Source: Emydura subglobosa
Lineage: Eukaryota; Chordata; Testudines; Chelidae
Assembly: GCA_007922225.1 (NCBI GenBank)
Contig: ML679974.1
Location: forward strand, 6,189,105-6,253,104
Length of the DNA: 64,000 nucleotides
Direction of reading: 5' to 3'
Part shown: positions 25,516-38,150 of the stretch, one piece after another
Layout of the letters: the number at the start of each line of letters is the position of its first letter
Position numbering within the stretch: position 1 is the stretch's first letter
Program-made: the position numbers and the translations under genes
The notes under the pieces: model-generated
The model's input: only the letters and a program-made list of their open reading frames with translations
What the model was told of the DNA's origin: nothing
The model's database searches: none

Positions 25516-28500
25516 TCATAGGATTAATTGGCCTTTTTGCCTATTGAGGAAATGTGTTGTCCTCTCTCCATCCCCCCACAAGGATCACATCCCTTCCCTG
25601 CAAAAAAACACACACATTTTCTACAAAGAGGTGATGAGCATGTTACTACAAACCTAACAATAGCAGCTCACTTCTTTGACCAGAGAACTATTGATACAAG
25701 CAAAGAATCCAGTTTGCAGTCTCTTGGAAATGACTTTCTATGCAAGGGGTAATCAATGCGTTGTATTAGTTTCTCTGAGAACTTTACATATCAGCAGGGC
25801 TAATATTTTGAAGAGTATTCAGAGGTTAAGATGCTAAAATCTAGCTGTGTCCTGCTTTACTCCATCTGCCTCCCTTCTGCTCCTCAAAGAGATGATATCA
25901 CCCCAATGAAGGCCTGCGTGGCAGGAAAAGAAGAGTGCACCAGGGCCCACCCACCAATCTTTCCAAATAGATACCTACCCCTTTAGGCAGGTGTATGATG
26001 CACTGAGCCCTTGCTGCAATCAGTGAGTGGCAGCTGGGTCCCATCTCTGCTGAGTGGAGGGCAGAGCCATTGAGTGCCAATGTGATTTGCCTAGGGCTCA
26101 GATTACCTTAATCTAACCCTGCCCAGAGTGGGTAAGGGTTGCAATACTGGGCAATAGAGTAGATATGAATTTTGGGGCCAGAACATGTCTTAACAGGACC
26201 ACTCCTGGACTACTTAGGAATGGGTCCAGGGGCCAAATGTTTCTGTTACACCAGTGTAAATCTGGCATTCTGGATTTACATCAGTGTACCAGTAGGAAGG
26301 GCAGGAGGGAGAATTGGACTAGAATTTCAGTTGACTCTAAATTTTCTAATAATCATGGATTTAATTTAGACTGTTACAAGTACTAAGGAATACAAAATCA
26401 TTACAGATTCTGTCTCATTTTTAATATCCTTGAAGGCAAGTTAAAGTAGAACCACTAACACTTCAATCCTTGGCTTGTTCAAAGTTATCATGGAAACCCA
26501 ATCAGATCTTATACTTGCCAGGATATGTTCAATTGTCGCAGCTGGCTAACGAACTTAAGCAAATAGTAGGCCTGTTTTTTCCACTGCTTGGAATCTGTTA
26601 GTTTCATACATTGAAGGAGTAAATAACTGCAGAATGTGCTAGGCAGTGTCCGAATGAACATCTGAGAGGCATATCTATTTGGTTTTATGATGCTCATTTT
26701 AATACTCTAGCCTGTTTAAAATGGAGGACACTTTTATCCAAATGGAAACGCATGCAAAGTCTCCTATTTATTGGTCTCTCATCTCAAGGAATGACACTCA
26801 ATTTAGTCCCAAAATTGCACCCTGAAAAAGTACTATTAAGTAGCCTCTGAAATAAGAAATAATGAAACTTGGATTAATTCTTTTAGTGAAAACAACTAAC
26901 TTAACAGTATTAAGTTTCTTGAATTTTTTTTTTGTACATTGTCCCCTGTTTAGGCTTCAGCAGGTTGAGAAGTGTGCAGAAAAAGCTTTTACTAGTTTGG
27001 AAAAATCCACTGAGTGACCAACTTATTTTGTTTTTCTAAGATTACTGGACATGGAAAACAAAGTTCTGCATGCTAGATTTAAAAAAAAAATACAACAGTT
27101 TCCTCTCTGTTCTTACAAAGCAGTGAATTAAGTTTAGGGACAAAGGTACAATGAAAACATGATCTGGCTACTGAGTTACCATGGGATATGTCACAAGATA
27201 CCATGAGATGTTGCACAAGAATTCTGAATAAAATGAAATTTGTGATTAAGTCAAGAATCTTGTGACACATCATAAGGTAACAGACCTCTCATGCCAATGC
27301 ATAAGAAGTTTTTTCTTCTTACTTTAAAATATGTAGCCTTAGTTACACTAGTTGGGGTTCATAAATATAGGACTGACCTGATTCAGTTTTGGGCTACTAA
27401 TGACATGTGGAAAATGCAGCTGAGACTTGAAAGCAAATTTTAACCCTAGTCAACACTTGTTCTTCTTCCTGCACTCTAAGAAACCTCAAATGGGTGGGAA
27501 GTTCTTTACCACAAATAACCTAACCTGTTGTTCAGCAGGATCCTCTCTTTGTCTTTTCAGTGTATCAAACTTATTCAGTGACCCTATGAAATTGGGACAA
27601 TCAGATCCCTACTGCATCTCCCAATCAAGGTGATCTACCTTTTATCATAGAGTAGGAGTTCTCAAGGGTTTTAAGAGTCCATAGAACTGCTTGTGGAATA
27701 GAAAGTGAAATGCTCAAAGGACTGCACGGAGATACTGTATCTGTGAATTTTGGATTTTGTGTTCTCTAAAAATTCAGGGGGGTGGTCTTGCTTTCTCCTA
27801 AGTACATAGTCCAGATGGAAGGGGTACGAAAAGCTAGATTGTGATTAATGGGCAGAAGATAGGAGTTGAAGTTGCAGGGTAAAATTACAGTCACCTAAAT
27901 TCAGTGAGCACAGGATAAAATAACAAAATCATCTTTCCTTTGTAAAGTACTCTTGGTCAGTGAAAGAACACACACATAGGGGAAGAGTTTGACAGGCAAA
28001 GGGTGGGATGCTGAAGTTGCCTTCCAGAACTGGGGCTTTAGTCAATGAAGACGGTTAAGGTAGCTTTGTCCAAGCTTTGAATTCCAGTAAAAATAAAAAC
28101 TTGCCATATGAAGGGGGAGGAACAGTTGGTACAGAGGGGAAAAAATTAATTGATAAACATCAAGGAGTTAAAAATTGCATAGGGCTTAAAAGGGGATTCC
28201 AAATAGGAATAATGGAATTAAAATTAAGATAAGAAATTTAGGCTGAATATCAGGAAACTTCTTGACAGGAAGAACTCTCTCAGTGGAAAGAGATCTTCCA
28301 CCAGAGATCATATCTAGATTAGAAATCAGCAGAAATTCATTTGTAGAGAAGTCCTGCATTAGCAGAGATGGACCCTATTCTACTTGCTATTCAAAACAAT
28401 AAGCAGAACTCAGTTTTTCCTGTGTTGCCTTACAGATAAATAATGGAAAATAAGTTAGTAGGCTGAAACTGCTTTATTTTCTTAGTAAGAGTCAGGGGCC

Positions 28501-28599
28501 AGTATTGATCCCTAGTCTATTGCTGGTAATGTGGCTATTCCCTGTCCAGTGACATGTTTGCTGAAAACAATCTGCTCATTACAATCCAAAACAATTGGG

Positions 28600-28830
28600 A
28601 AACCTGGGTGCTCTTCCTACCTCTGTGCTCGAGTTGCTGTGTGACCTCATACAAGGTGCTTAGCATCTCTGTGTATCTCTAAAATGATGGGCTAGATGGA
28701 TCACTTGGTGATTACCTGTTCTATTCATTCCCTCTGAAGCACCTGGCACCGGTCAGAAGACAGGACACTGGGCTAGATGGACCATTGGTCTGAGCCAGTA
28801 TGACCCTTCTTATGTTTTTAAGTGAAGGTC
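28600..28830 (+). mobile_element. CR1-family 3' end, joined to a MIR-like piece
   Basis: GGGCTAGATGGATCACTTGG, then GGGCTAGATGGACCATTGG, TCTGAGCCAGTATGACCC and TTCTTATGTTTTT form the standard end of one CR1 subfamily. The first 90 bases (GTGTGACCTCATACAAGG) look MIR-like. Decayed sequence back to about 28225 (TAGGCTGAATATCAGGAAAC) may be part of the same LINE. Confidence 0.6.
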
Positions 28831-30204
28831 GTTGAGCATATCCTTGGAATGAAATAGGGATATCTAATTGTATGTATTAACTGGAACATTTTTGCTATTA
28901 ATATAAGAACTGAACTTCTATTTTCAGCATGTGTTGTGTCCAGCAATTTGTGAGAGTATAGTTATAAAAGCTTATTGTCTAAACAAATCCAGATTTGTTT
29001 TTCATAACTCATTGTTTTTTGATTAATATATTACACAATATTGATTCTGCTAAATCTTGGCACTTAGTTATCCAATTCTAAGTGTTTGTACAGTGGTGTT
29101 AAATATTAGTGCTTGAAATTGAAGAACTCTGGATCCATATTCAATATGCTATTCTTATTGCAAGGCTAAAACATTCAAAATAGTGAACTGGTTTACAAAA
29201 TATTAGACACTTCTTTGGTTTTGGGCCCTCTACTGATGCCAATATTAAAAAAGTCTGCAGGCAACTGAACATTTTTGGCAACCAGACTGTCTTAAAAGGC
29301 ATTTTGAAGTTTTAACCAAGAGTTAAAATCCAGAATTCTTTCAAGCCTTTGTGATTCTGAGACTATCATGTAAAAACTAATCAGGGCCACAGGAAAACAT
29401 ATAAATATGAACAATCTTCCAGGTGTAACATAACTCTTGCAATATTATTAGCTGTCAACTTATTTGACTTTTTAAATGTCATGTCATGAGGGAAATCAAA
29501 CTTTACCAGCATTAGATTTTTTTCTTAGAAGCTTTGTTTAAGATGATAGGACTACCTGTGTGAATAGCTTCATATTAACATATGCTGTATGCAAAAAGCA
29601 TACGTGTGTCTAATCTTGCAAATACTTAGTATGAATAACTTTATACATGACTAGACCTGAGGAGTTCAGTTGGTCTAAACTAGTCTATTTGTATTGTACA
29701 GGGCTTAAAAAATAAACAATGACACCCTGACCTGAGAGCATAGCAGGCATTCTTCCAAGTGACAGAATATTAAATTGTAACTCTGCTCAGGAAGGTGCTT
29801 TGATCAGTGCGAACAACCTTGCCTGCAATCAAGAGCCTAAACATAGGAAACAATTGAGTGACAGTTTCCTTACTAATATCTCTCTGTAAGAGGAAAGATA
29901 GAGAGTGGTGTCATTCCGAGTTCCTAAAAGATAAGATGAGAAATTTTCCAGAACCAAATATCACATTACAGCATCAATGTATACATTTTGGTTTTAAAGG
30001 TTTTGAACATCTATAGACACTTTCTGGTTAATACAGCTGAATGTGGATCACTTACTAACATGGCAAATTACACTGCCAAACCTCCGATTTAACAGCAAAC
30101 TTATTTTTACTCTTAGTTATTTTTCATTTCTACAGCAAATACTAACTTGAACAGGAAAACCAGGATCTTAATGTAATGTTAATTGTCGTGGCTCTACAAA
30201 ATAG

Positions 30205-30345
30205 TGGTGTAACGGGGTGCACTCACTTCACGCGAGTGCCTCTCTGGTTGAGTGTGTGCGTGCCTGCAGTTTTTTCCTTGTCTCCTCTTCTTAGGTGTTA
30301 GGATCGCAAGGCTTCCAAGCAGGGGGCCTCTGGACCTAATAGACC
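30205..30345. repeat. Short interspersed repeat fragment
   Basis: GTAACGGGGTGCACTCACTT, then CGCGAGTGCCTCTCTGGTT matches the beginning of a repeat that I recall as common in turtles. The class was not determined. Confidence 0.35.
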
Positions 30346-31149
30346 CCATCACAAACATCACCATCTATTTAATCTGGTCCACCATAGAACGTCACTAGAT
30401 TGTTCTCACAGTATTCCATTTTGAAATAGCAAGGAGAGAACCAACATTAATTTTACTGCCAAATGCCATGCTGCTGGCCTGGCAAGCTATGATAGGGGTT
30501 GATCTGTTGCTGAAAGAACTGGATACAACTGTGAACCTGAAGAGAACACTGGGCAAAATGTTAGTGGTGGTTGACCAGACAAAGTGGAAAACTAGAATAC
30601 AAAACTGGATAGGTTACTACTGTACTACACCCCCCATTCCCCCGCACAGCATCCGGGGATGATATGCAGTATTACTGTGCTTTTTGAACCTTGACTATTG
30701 CTTTATTGTTTTTTTGCTTAAACATTTCCTCTAATAAAACGTTTTAATCTGAGCAAGTAAACTGTTAAGATACAGAAGTGTCTGAATATTGATGGATGGA
30801 AAGTCTTCTCATCTGAACTCTTCTTAATGTTGTAAGAGCAACACAACTAAATCATTTGAGACAAAATCCAGTGATGAATGCCCTGGTTTCCTGCAGGAAA
30901 CTGTCCATAGTTAATGTAAATGATATGAATATGAGGTGACGTATGTCACATGCCAAGAGGTTTGAAGAATAGTGAATTAACTGCTTACAGGAGAGTGAAA
31001 GATAAAGAGCATGGAGCCTGTTTTCTTAACCATTTATGTCACCTTTGGATTTCAAACCAGAATGTTTTACAAACAGGGTCTCAGTCACAGACTAGGTAAA
31101 TGGACATTTATCTTTGAAAGGGATGGAGAAGAATGGGTTATGAGAGAAA

Positions 31150-31584
31150 CAATATAGGCTGAGCCTACAAAGTTAGGTTGAGGAGAGGCTGAGGGAACTG
31201 GGCTTGTTTAGTCTGCAAAAGAGAAGAATGAGGGGGGATTTGATAGCGGCCTTTAACTACCTGAAAGGGAGTTCCAGGGAGGATGGGGCTAGGCTGTTCT
31301 TGGTGGTGACAGATGACAGAACAAGGAGCAACGGTCTCAAGTTGCAGAGCGGGAGGTCTAGGTTGGACATTAGCAAAAAGTTTTTCACTAGGAGGGTGGT
31401 GAAGCACTGGAATGGGTTACCTAGAGAGGTGGTGGAATCTCCATCTTTAGAGGTTTTTAAGCTGAGGCTTGACAAAGCCCTGGCTGGGATGATATAGCTG
31501 AGGTTAGTCCTGCTTTGAGCAGGGGGTTGGACTAGATGACCTCCTGAGGTCCCTTCCAACTCTAATATTCTATGATTCTATGAT
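31150..31584 (+). mobile_element. CR1 LINE 3' end with open reverse-transcriptase C-terminus
   Basis: A 5'-truncated CR1 insertion. The frame 31204-31497 is uninterrupted and encodes the C-terminal 97 residues typical of CR1 ORF2 ([56 protein letters not shown]). It continues through the GACCTCCTGAGGTCCCTTCC 3' UTR and ends in two ATTCTATG tail units. It is younger than the other CR1 copies in the window but far too short to be active. Confidence 0.9.
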
Positions 31585-31591
31585 ATAAACT

Positions 31592-31800
31592 GCTTTGCGT
31601 AGACCTCGTTGTTAATATGTCTGTGCTTAAATTTGTCTCCCACCCATGTAAGCGCCCTGCTACAGTGATGCGGTAACACCACCTCCCCGAGCAGCACTGA
31701 GCCATGGTTGATGTACTGAGGTTGACACAGCACAAGTGTAAACACTGCATATCCTAACAGTCTATTAGCAGCTGGTCCGCAATACGTGACACTGACAGCT
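31592..31800. mobile_element. MITE-like fragment
   Basis: Reads TAAATTTGTCTCCCACCCATG, ACAGTGATGCGGTAACACCA and GCACAAGTGTAAACACTGC, with the mixed CpG-rich content of the turtle foldback families. The ends are not clear. Confidence 0.35.
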
Positions 31801-31949
31801 CTCATCACAACTGTGAATGCCCCTGGCCTGGGTCACAGAGACCAGAAGTCCCCTTTCCCTTCACACACAAGTTAAACCCTGCAGATTTTTTAAATGTCTT
31901 TTCCGGATGGCTCAGCTTGCGAGCACACCTAGCAACTCTCCATTGTTGT

Positions 31950-32365
31950 GTGCAGCTCACCCTGCTGGCTACACGTGCCAGACACTCTGGGTTGGAGGAG
32001 AGAGGAGATATTGGATCTCCTGGGCCTGTGGGGAGAAGAGGTTGTGCGGGCACAGCTACAGCCCAGTTGTAGAAACCTGAACATCTACAAGCAAATTGCA
32101 TGAGGGATGCAGGAGAAGGGGTGTGACAGGGACCAGCAGCATTGGCAGTGAAAGCAAAGGAACAACAGCAGGCATATCAGAAGGCCAGGGAGGCCAACAG
32201 TCCATCTGGTGCTTTACAAAGAGCTGCATGCTGTCCTTGGCGGAGACAGGCAACTAGGGGGGTCTAGCTATGCCATGAGCCAGGACCTGTTTGAGACCCC
32301 ACCACAGTCCATTCAGCCCTGGCAGTTGAGCACCAGCAAGCCTGATACAGGGGGATGATTTGAAG
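31950..32365 (+). pseudogene. Decayed Myb/SANT-like transposon-derived gene fragment
   Basis: The plus strand reads as a Myb/SANT-type DNA-binding domain once breaks are allowed for. Visible segments are WRREEILDLLGLWGEEVV, NIYKQIA then a stop at about 32099, GMQEKG, a second in-frame stop near 32148, then AYQKAREAN and YKELHAVLGG in shifted frames. The arrangement matches the Myb/SANT proteins that accompany Harbinger-type transposons or domesticated relatives, which are numerous in turtles. The fragment ends at a donor-like GGTAAG (about 32366). It is not functional. Confidence 0.55.
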
Positions 32366-33100
32366 GTAAGTGGGTAAATGTATTTCCCATTACAGTGATG
32401 TTGCCCCTACCTTAGCAGGGCAGTTATCAATCTTTCATTAATTTACTCATACTAGAAGAGGTAGCAGGACAACCAGAGTACTGTGGTCTGCTTTTCATTC
32501 CCCTGAGAGTTAGGCAGGGGTGGGGCACGTAAAGCAGTTTATTTACACAGGGATGCCCCTTTAATCCTCCTGAGAGATCTTGAAACTTGAATGGAGATAC
32601 TCCGCAATGCTCTCCACAGGAGGACACTTCCCACACCAGTCAGTGATAACCTATGTACTGCAATGGGGCCTGCTGAAGTTATCAGCATATGGGCCCATGG
32701 GACTTTGAGATGCCAGCAGCAGCTATGCTCTCTGCGCCTTTGTCACCTGGAAGAGTGAAGTATCAGCAAAAGTCACCCCCACCTGTGGAAAATGGTGCTA
32801 TGCCCTCTACTCCTAGTTTCATGCAACTGAGCAATTCCTTCTTCATTTCCCTCATGCCTGGCAGGCCACACTCCCCCTGACTGGTACTGGGAGTGGTGCC
32901 GTGCTCAAGCACTTTGAAGCAGACGTGTCAACAAGCATGCCTTGCTTAAGGGGGAGGGGGGGGAAGGAGAGGGAAGGAGGAGAGAAAGATGTCAAACAAC
33001 ATCAAAAAAACCTACACAATTTCTCCACCTACTGTTTCCTTCTCCACTCCTACAAAACACTGTGTAACAAAGATCATCATTACCATGCAGGGGGTGGCTT
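32366..33100. other. Flank of the Myb/SANT remnant; probably the rest of the same element
   Basis: Includes TTTAATCCTCCTGAGAGATC, GAGATACTCCGCAATGCTC and CCTCATGCCTGGCAGG. I associate these phrases with the intron of the same repetitive gene family. A purine-rich GGGGAGGGGGGGGAAGGAG run lies at 32950. No open frame is supported. Confidence 0.3.
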
Positions 33101-33119
33101 AATTTTTACAAAAGCACTA

Positions 33120-33830
33120 GTGCTGTGGCAGCACATAGCTGCACAGCAGGTTTCTATTCACAAATATGTCTGTCATGGGGAGCACCACTCACTGCTTGCG
33201 GCACCTCCTGCTGGGCACTCTGCGGATTAGCTCATTCAGTCAACCCCTTCTTCTGTGGTTCCTATGCTGTCACTCAAACTCTCTGGCTGGCCTGCAGCCC
33301 ATCTCAGGAACTGCAACATTCTCTCTGTGACCCAGCCCTCTGGCTCGGTCACTCAGTATTCCTCCTTGTGGGGCATAGTTCCTCAGCAGTCTTAGACAGT
33401 CTTCCCAGTCACCGTCTCAGTGCCACTTGCCCATTGGTTAGTAAGGGAACCCAGGCCCACCTTCTTCTCCAGGCTCCAGCCCAGGGACCCTCAGCTCAGC
33501 AGTCTGGGTTTTCTCCTCTCTGCCCTTGCTGTTCTTTCCACAGGATGCTTCTTTCCACTAGTTCCCCTTCTCTTTCTTAGTCTACTAGTTCCCAAAGCCT
33601 CCCCCGTCTTCCAAGGGAGCAACGACAGCCAACACACCCTGCAGTCTTCAAACATGCCTCCTCTTCCCTTGAAGGGTTCATCCTTTCCCAGCACCCCTCA
33701 CTGCTCCTCAGTTCCTGTCTTTATACATCCTCCTCAGCTCATTCCTCCACAGATGGGCTCCCTGACCCACTCAGGGGTTACCTGCACAACTGTGGCCTGT
33801 CAAGTTAATTAGCTTCTTTCTTAGCCCACA
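33120..33830. repeat. LTR-like interspersed repeat, class unresolved
   Basis: ACTGCTTGCGGCACCTCCTG, GGGCACTCTGCGGATTAGC, CAGCCCTCTGGCTCGGTCAC and GCCCAGGGACCC are phrases of a high-copy turtle repeat of several hundred bases. Overlapping open frames here (for example 33125-33580) are low-complexity Ser/Leu/Pro strings and are not taken as genes. Confidence 0.5.
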
Positions 33831-34058
33831 TTAACCCCAGCAGCTAAAAGGGGGGAGGGGAAAGAGAACATCCCATCTTAAAAGAAAAAACCCACACAAA
33901 CTCTGAAGAGGAGAACTGACTTGGGGAAAAATAACTGCTTCAGGATCAAACTCCCTCCTCCTTTATTGGAGCAGAATTGGAGCTGCTCCCTTTAGTGTTA
34001 GGAAAGAGGAAGCCAGTATTTGACCAGAGAGGGCCTGCAGAGAATGGGCAGCTTCTGA

Positions 34059-34990
34059 GAGTATGTCTACACTGCAATTAAACATTTACAGCTGGCCCAT
34101 GTCAGCTGATTCAGGCTCATGGAGCTCAGCCTGTGGGGCTATACAACTGTAGTGTAGACATCCAGGCTTGGGCTGGACCGCAGGCTCTGGGACTCTCAAG
34201 GGATATCTACACTGCAGTTTTATAACCTTGCCTGACCTGGGCCTGCTCTGGTGTCTATGGGTACATCTATACTGCAGCATACGCCCAGGCTTCAAACACA
34301 GGCTCAAGCCTAACCCTCACACAAATCACATTAGCCCAGAGTCCCAGGATCCTAGTCTTGAGTCAAGATGGGATCCAGGTTCAAGCCCTATTGCTTTGCA
34401 GTGTGGACATAGCCCCACTGACTCATGTTCTGGGTATCTGCCAAAAGAATGCCACACAGGGCACCCACATGGGGGTGGGGAGAAAGGGTACACTTTACTG
34501 GGGCCCAGAGGTCCCAGCCCAGACTGCAACCCCCATTACCACGAGGAAAACATTTTTCATGGCTCATGAGATTGTAGGTATGGGATGAGGGATTGTGGTA
34601 TGTGTGGGAAAGGGAGCCAGTGTTACAAGTTTGTACCGGGCCTGAAAAAATTGTGCTTGGGCCTCGATTCCACAACCCCATGAGCCAATTATTTTGGTCC
34701 TCTGGACAATCAAGTTTGGTGGAAAGTCAAGTTTTCCTGCACTGCACCACACACAGAGGGCTAGAGCAGCCACATTTTGGGAGGATGCTAGGAAGTCTGG
34801 GCTATGGGTGGTTGGATCAGGCCCACCTAGAGCAATATGGACCCTGGAGCCCCAGGTTGGGACCCTGAGTTCAATTATTCCTAACCTGAGGTTACAAATT
34901 AGAGTAGCTCTCAAGCCCTAAGTCAACAAACCCAGGATCTACTAACTTGAGTGCCACTCACCTTGGGCTTACATTGTAGTGTAGACACAC
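34059..34990. mobile_element. Cluster of MITEs with TGTCTACACT-type ends
   Basis: At least two nested or adjacent units occur. One is about 34059-34171 (GTATGTCTACACTGCAATTA to CTGTAGTGTAGACAT). A second begins near 34200 (GGGATATCTACACTGCAGTT) and ends near 34413 (TGCAGTGTGGACATAGCC). Further units end at about 34985 (TTGTAGTGTAGACACACC). Insides are GGCTTGGGCTGGACC-like repeats. Several open frames across this block are by-products of its composition. Confidence 0.6.
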
Positions 34991-35539
34991 CCTGATGGTG
35001 TTCTTGAGAGGAGTGTTGTGCGGAAAGAGCTGTTGCTCTTTTTGCTCTGTGGCAATGGGCACACACAAAGCTGAGGGTGTCTTTTCCCCCGGAGGTGCGG
35101 GAGTGCTCTTCGGCATTTGCGTGAGCTGAGGTGCCTCTCCAGGAAAAGTATCTAAAGACACACCACCTTAGGGTTACGTATGAACCATGTTGGACCATCG
35201 GGGTGGGTGGGGGGGTGGTGGAAGGCTCAGCAGAGAAAGCTAGCTTAAAATGCACAATCCCTCAAGGACCCTCTCATGAATCCCATCTTCTGTTCCCCGT
35301 CCATAGTCCTGTCTCTTCCTGACCCTCACTGTTTCCCCGCTATTCCCCACTGCCTCAAAACTGCTCTCTGCGAAGGTCCCATCTTTTCCTTTTCCCTAGT
35401 GCAGAAAGTAAACTGGAGCTGAAGCCACAAGAGGGAGGCTGCCTGCAGAGGAGGTGGAAGGGACAAGTACCTCACACACCAGCCCAGTGCCCTAGAATGA
35501 GTGTTTAGAACCCTATGTTGTCCAGGCAAAATTGGCAGT

Positions 35540-35640
35540 GTTGAAGAAGAGCTCCGTGTAGCTTAGAAGCTTGTCTGTCTCACCCACAGAAGTTGGTTCA
35601 GTAAGAGATATTACCTCACCCACCTGGTCTCTCAGTAGGA
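35540..35640. mobile_element. Palindromic foldback element, one end only
   Basis: GAAGAGCTCCGTGTAGCTTAG, then CACCCACAGAAGTTGGTTC, GATATTACCTCACCCACC and TGGTCTCTCAG are the right-hand terminus of the family at 10345 and 11636. Confidence 0.65.
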
Positions 35641-37588
35641 CAATTAGCTAGAGGAGGAGGGAGCTGCATCTCCTCCCTCCCTGTGGAGCAGCACCTGAGA
35701 GAGCAGGGAACTGCTGCTTGGGACATTCCCTGTGCTGCAGGCTGGCCTTAGGAGAAAGCAGCTGCCAGTTTCTGCTGGTGGCCTGGTTCTGTTGCACGTA
35801 GGTTGAATGCACTTCCTAACCCCTCCTGTTACTCTCAGGGCAGGATGTAGTTGGCCAGGCAACTCCTTCTCTTCTTTGGCCTGAGGCAAAGGGGAGCTGT
35901 TGCTAGTAATATCTAAGCTGCAGAGGTCTCTTCATGCACTTTCTCCCCTACCAAAGCATGATAGGGTGGAAGGTTTGTTCCCACTGCTGTTTTTCTGTTT
36001 GGCTAACCTGTGAGGCATCTCCATCTCTTTGCCTGACCTCCCCAGTATCCTCAAGGCCCAATCTCTTTGACTTATAGCAATGCACTCGGGGACAGTCCAG
36101 CATCTCCTGGAGAAGACAGCCTGCAAATCAGAAAGAGGAAGGGTTGCTTCTTTGCAAGCCTTAAAAAGGCAAGCAGCCTTATATTAAAACTCAGAAGCCC
36201 TAGTTGAGTCTATCATACTTCAATGCCTTTCATTTTGAAGGGTGGGTTAGTCCCAAAATTATATGTATTCCACACAAACTTGTTGTCACCTGCAGGTCTT
36301 AAACCAATCATACCTGCAATTCAGAATCATAAAACTGAAGGTTTAGAAAACTAATTGCACTGAACACTTCAAGCATTCTGCAAAGGGGAAAAGAAATGCC
36401 CCTCATTTTGGGTCTTTGTCATGCATTGCATCCCAAGTTTGGGCCTTATTTGTTTGAGAGGTATGATCACAGTTACTGAAGCTGCAGACTTCTCTGTGGA
36501 CCTCCTGATGCCCCTAGACCAGCCCAAACCTATAGGAAGGTCTTTAGTTCCTCTCTGATTTCAGACTTTCTTGGCTGGCTTCCAAACAGCAAATTGGGAG
36601 ATTTAAAATTTAAGTCTATGTCAATTACTTGAATTTAAGTAAACGTTCTGGTGTAATAAAAATGTAACTTATAAAATGGGTTAAGCTTATCACAGCTGAA
36701 GAAATACTTTTCATTGATTTCTGTGTTTAACTGGCTAGCTGATAACAGGTGTTGGCTTTTGCATGTTATCTTCTAGCTGCCACAGGGAGGGGTCTCGCTG
36801 CTTGGACATTGTTAAATTCTTAGTGCATCCAGGTGCTGCATATGACAGCTGTAAATAGTTTGTACTCCCCTATCAATTAAATATACCTCACTAGCAGGGT
36901 CTGTAGATGTCTGATTCTTCGAGCGTTGGGTCTTGTAAACATCTGTGCGGGTAGGGTGAATAACTTGACAGGTAACTAAAATCAGGAATAGTTTCATTAT
37001 TTTCATCATAGGGGAGCTGTTAGCCAGCAGAGAACAAGCCCAAAGGAACTTGGATTCTTACTGGGTTGCTAACTTTATATGTGGTGATTTTTCTTCAAGT
37101 TCTAGTTCCTGGATTTAAGTTACTGTGAGATTCAAGCCAAATGTGGCAAACTTCACTGGCATAAAATCATTTTTATTAATGTTTTGGGGGTCCCTGATTG
37201 ATGTGAAAGCTTAGAATTGACCATACTGACTTCTTGTGCCTTAACCAACTTAATAGTTCCACATGACCCATTCTGTGAAATGGGGAGGCTGTTTATCTAT
37301 CTTTTATAAAGTATTTATATGGCTGAAAATCTGTAAATTAAAACTGCCAACTTAGTTAAAATATTTTTTTCTAGGCTGGTAAAACTTGATTTTGCAAGGC
37401 TGATTTTAATTAGATGAAATCTTGTTCGTTTATAGAACTGTGTACAGCAGGATCGGTGATATGAATGAATGCAAAATTGCCTCATGCTGCTTTTTATACA
37501 ATAATGCAATTTGTTTCTCTCCTAGTGTAGCAACTGACCTGTTGATACCTGATTAAGTTCTTGTTTGGGCACAATTTGTCCAGCAAAT

Positions 37589-37613
37589 GAAATTTAAAAA
37601 AAAAAAAAAAAAA
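37589..37613. repeat. Poly-A tract
   Basis: About 22 A in EMP2 intron 1. A second tract of about 25 A lies at 39265-39290, 360 bases before coding exon 1. Confidence 0.85.
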
Positions 37614-37854
37614 GGCCAGAGAGGAGTGTGTTCACTCAGTATGGAGATAAGTGGTATTGATGGTTTCAGACTATCTTTCTACAAAACTACAAGACTTATG
37701 CTCTTCAGCCCAGAAAGAGTCCTATGACATTAATGGGAACAAATATGACTAGTGTCTTCAGGCAGCCTTGAGTCATATAGTAGTATAAACCTGTTGGTGA
37801 AAATTAATACACTCAAGGCTAGATGCAGAAAAGGCAAAGTTTAACAGTGAGGCT

Positions 37855-38150
37855 ATGTCTTCACTGACGGCAGCAAATTCGCTGCCATCAGATCAACTTC
37901 TCTGGATCTACTGAGCGGTCAGTGAAAACCTGCTCAGTCGATCCAGAAATTAACATACTAAGACCGCCTTCTCAAGTGGCGTAGCGCTGTGTCGATGGGA
38001 ACACGGTTCCTGTTGGCGCAGTGCAGTGAAGACAGCGCATAGAAGAGAAGCAGAGAGGTCGATGGGAGTTACGCAAGTTTTTTGCGTAGCTTGCGTAACT
38101 TTGGTCAACTGCTGCCAAATCTTGGAGATAAGTGAAGACAAGCTCTGAGA
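37855..38150. mobile_element. Palindromic MITE with CTATGTCTTCACT / AGTGAAGACA ends
   Basis: The left end (GCTATGTCTTCACTGACGGC, then AGCAAATTCGCTGCCATCAG) and the right end (CTGCTGCCAAATCTTGG..AGTGAAGACAAGC) are inverted. The inside is CpG-rich with palindromic steps such as TTACGCAAG-TTTTTTG-CGTAGCTTGCGTAA. There is no coding capacity. Confidence 0.65.

Noticed and set aside
33125..33812. Overlapping open frames of 130-151 codons
   Set aside because: They fall inside a high-copy LTR-like repeat, in several frames at once, with no conserved domain.
34388..34914. Open frames of 97-116 codons on the minus strand
   Set aside because: They lie within the MITE cluster and cross element boundaries.
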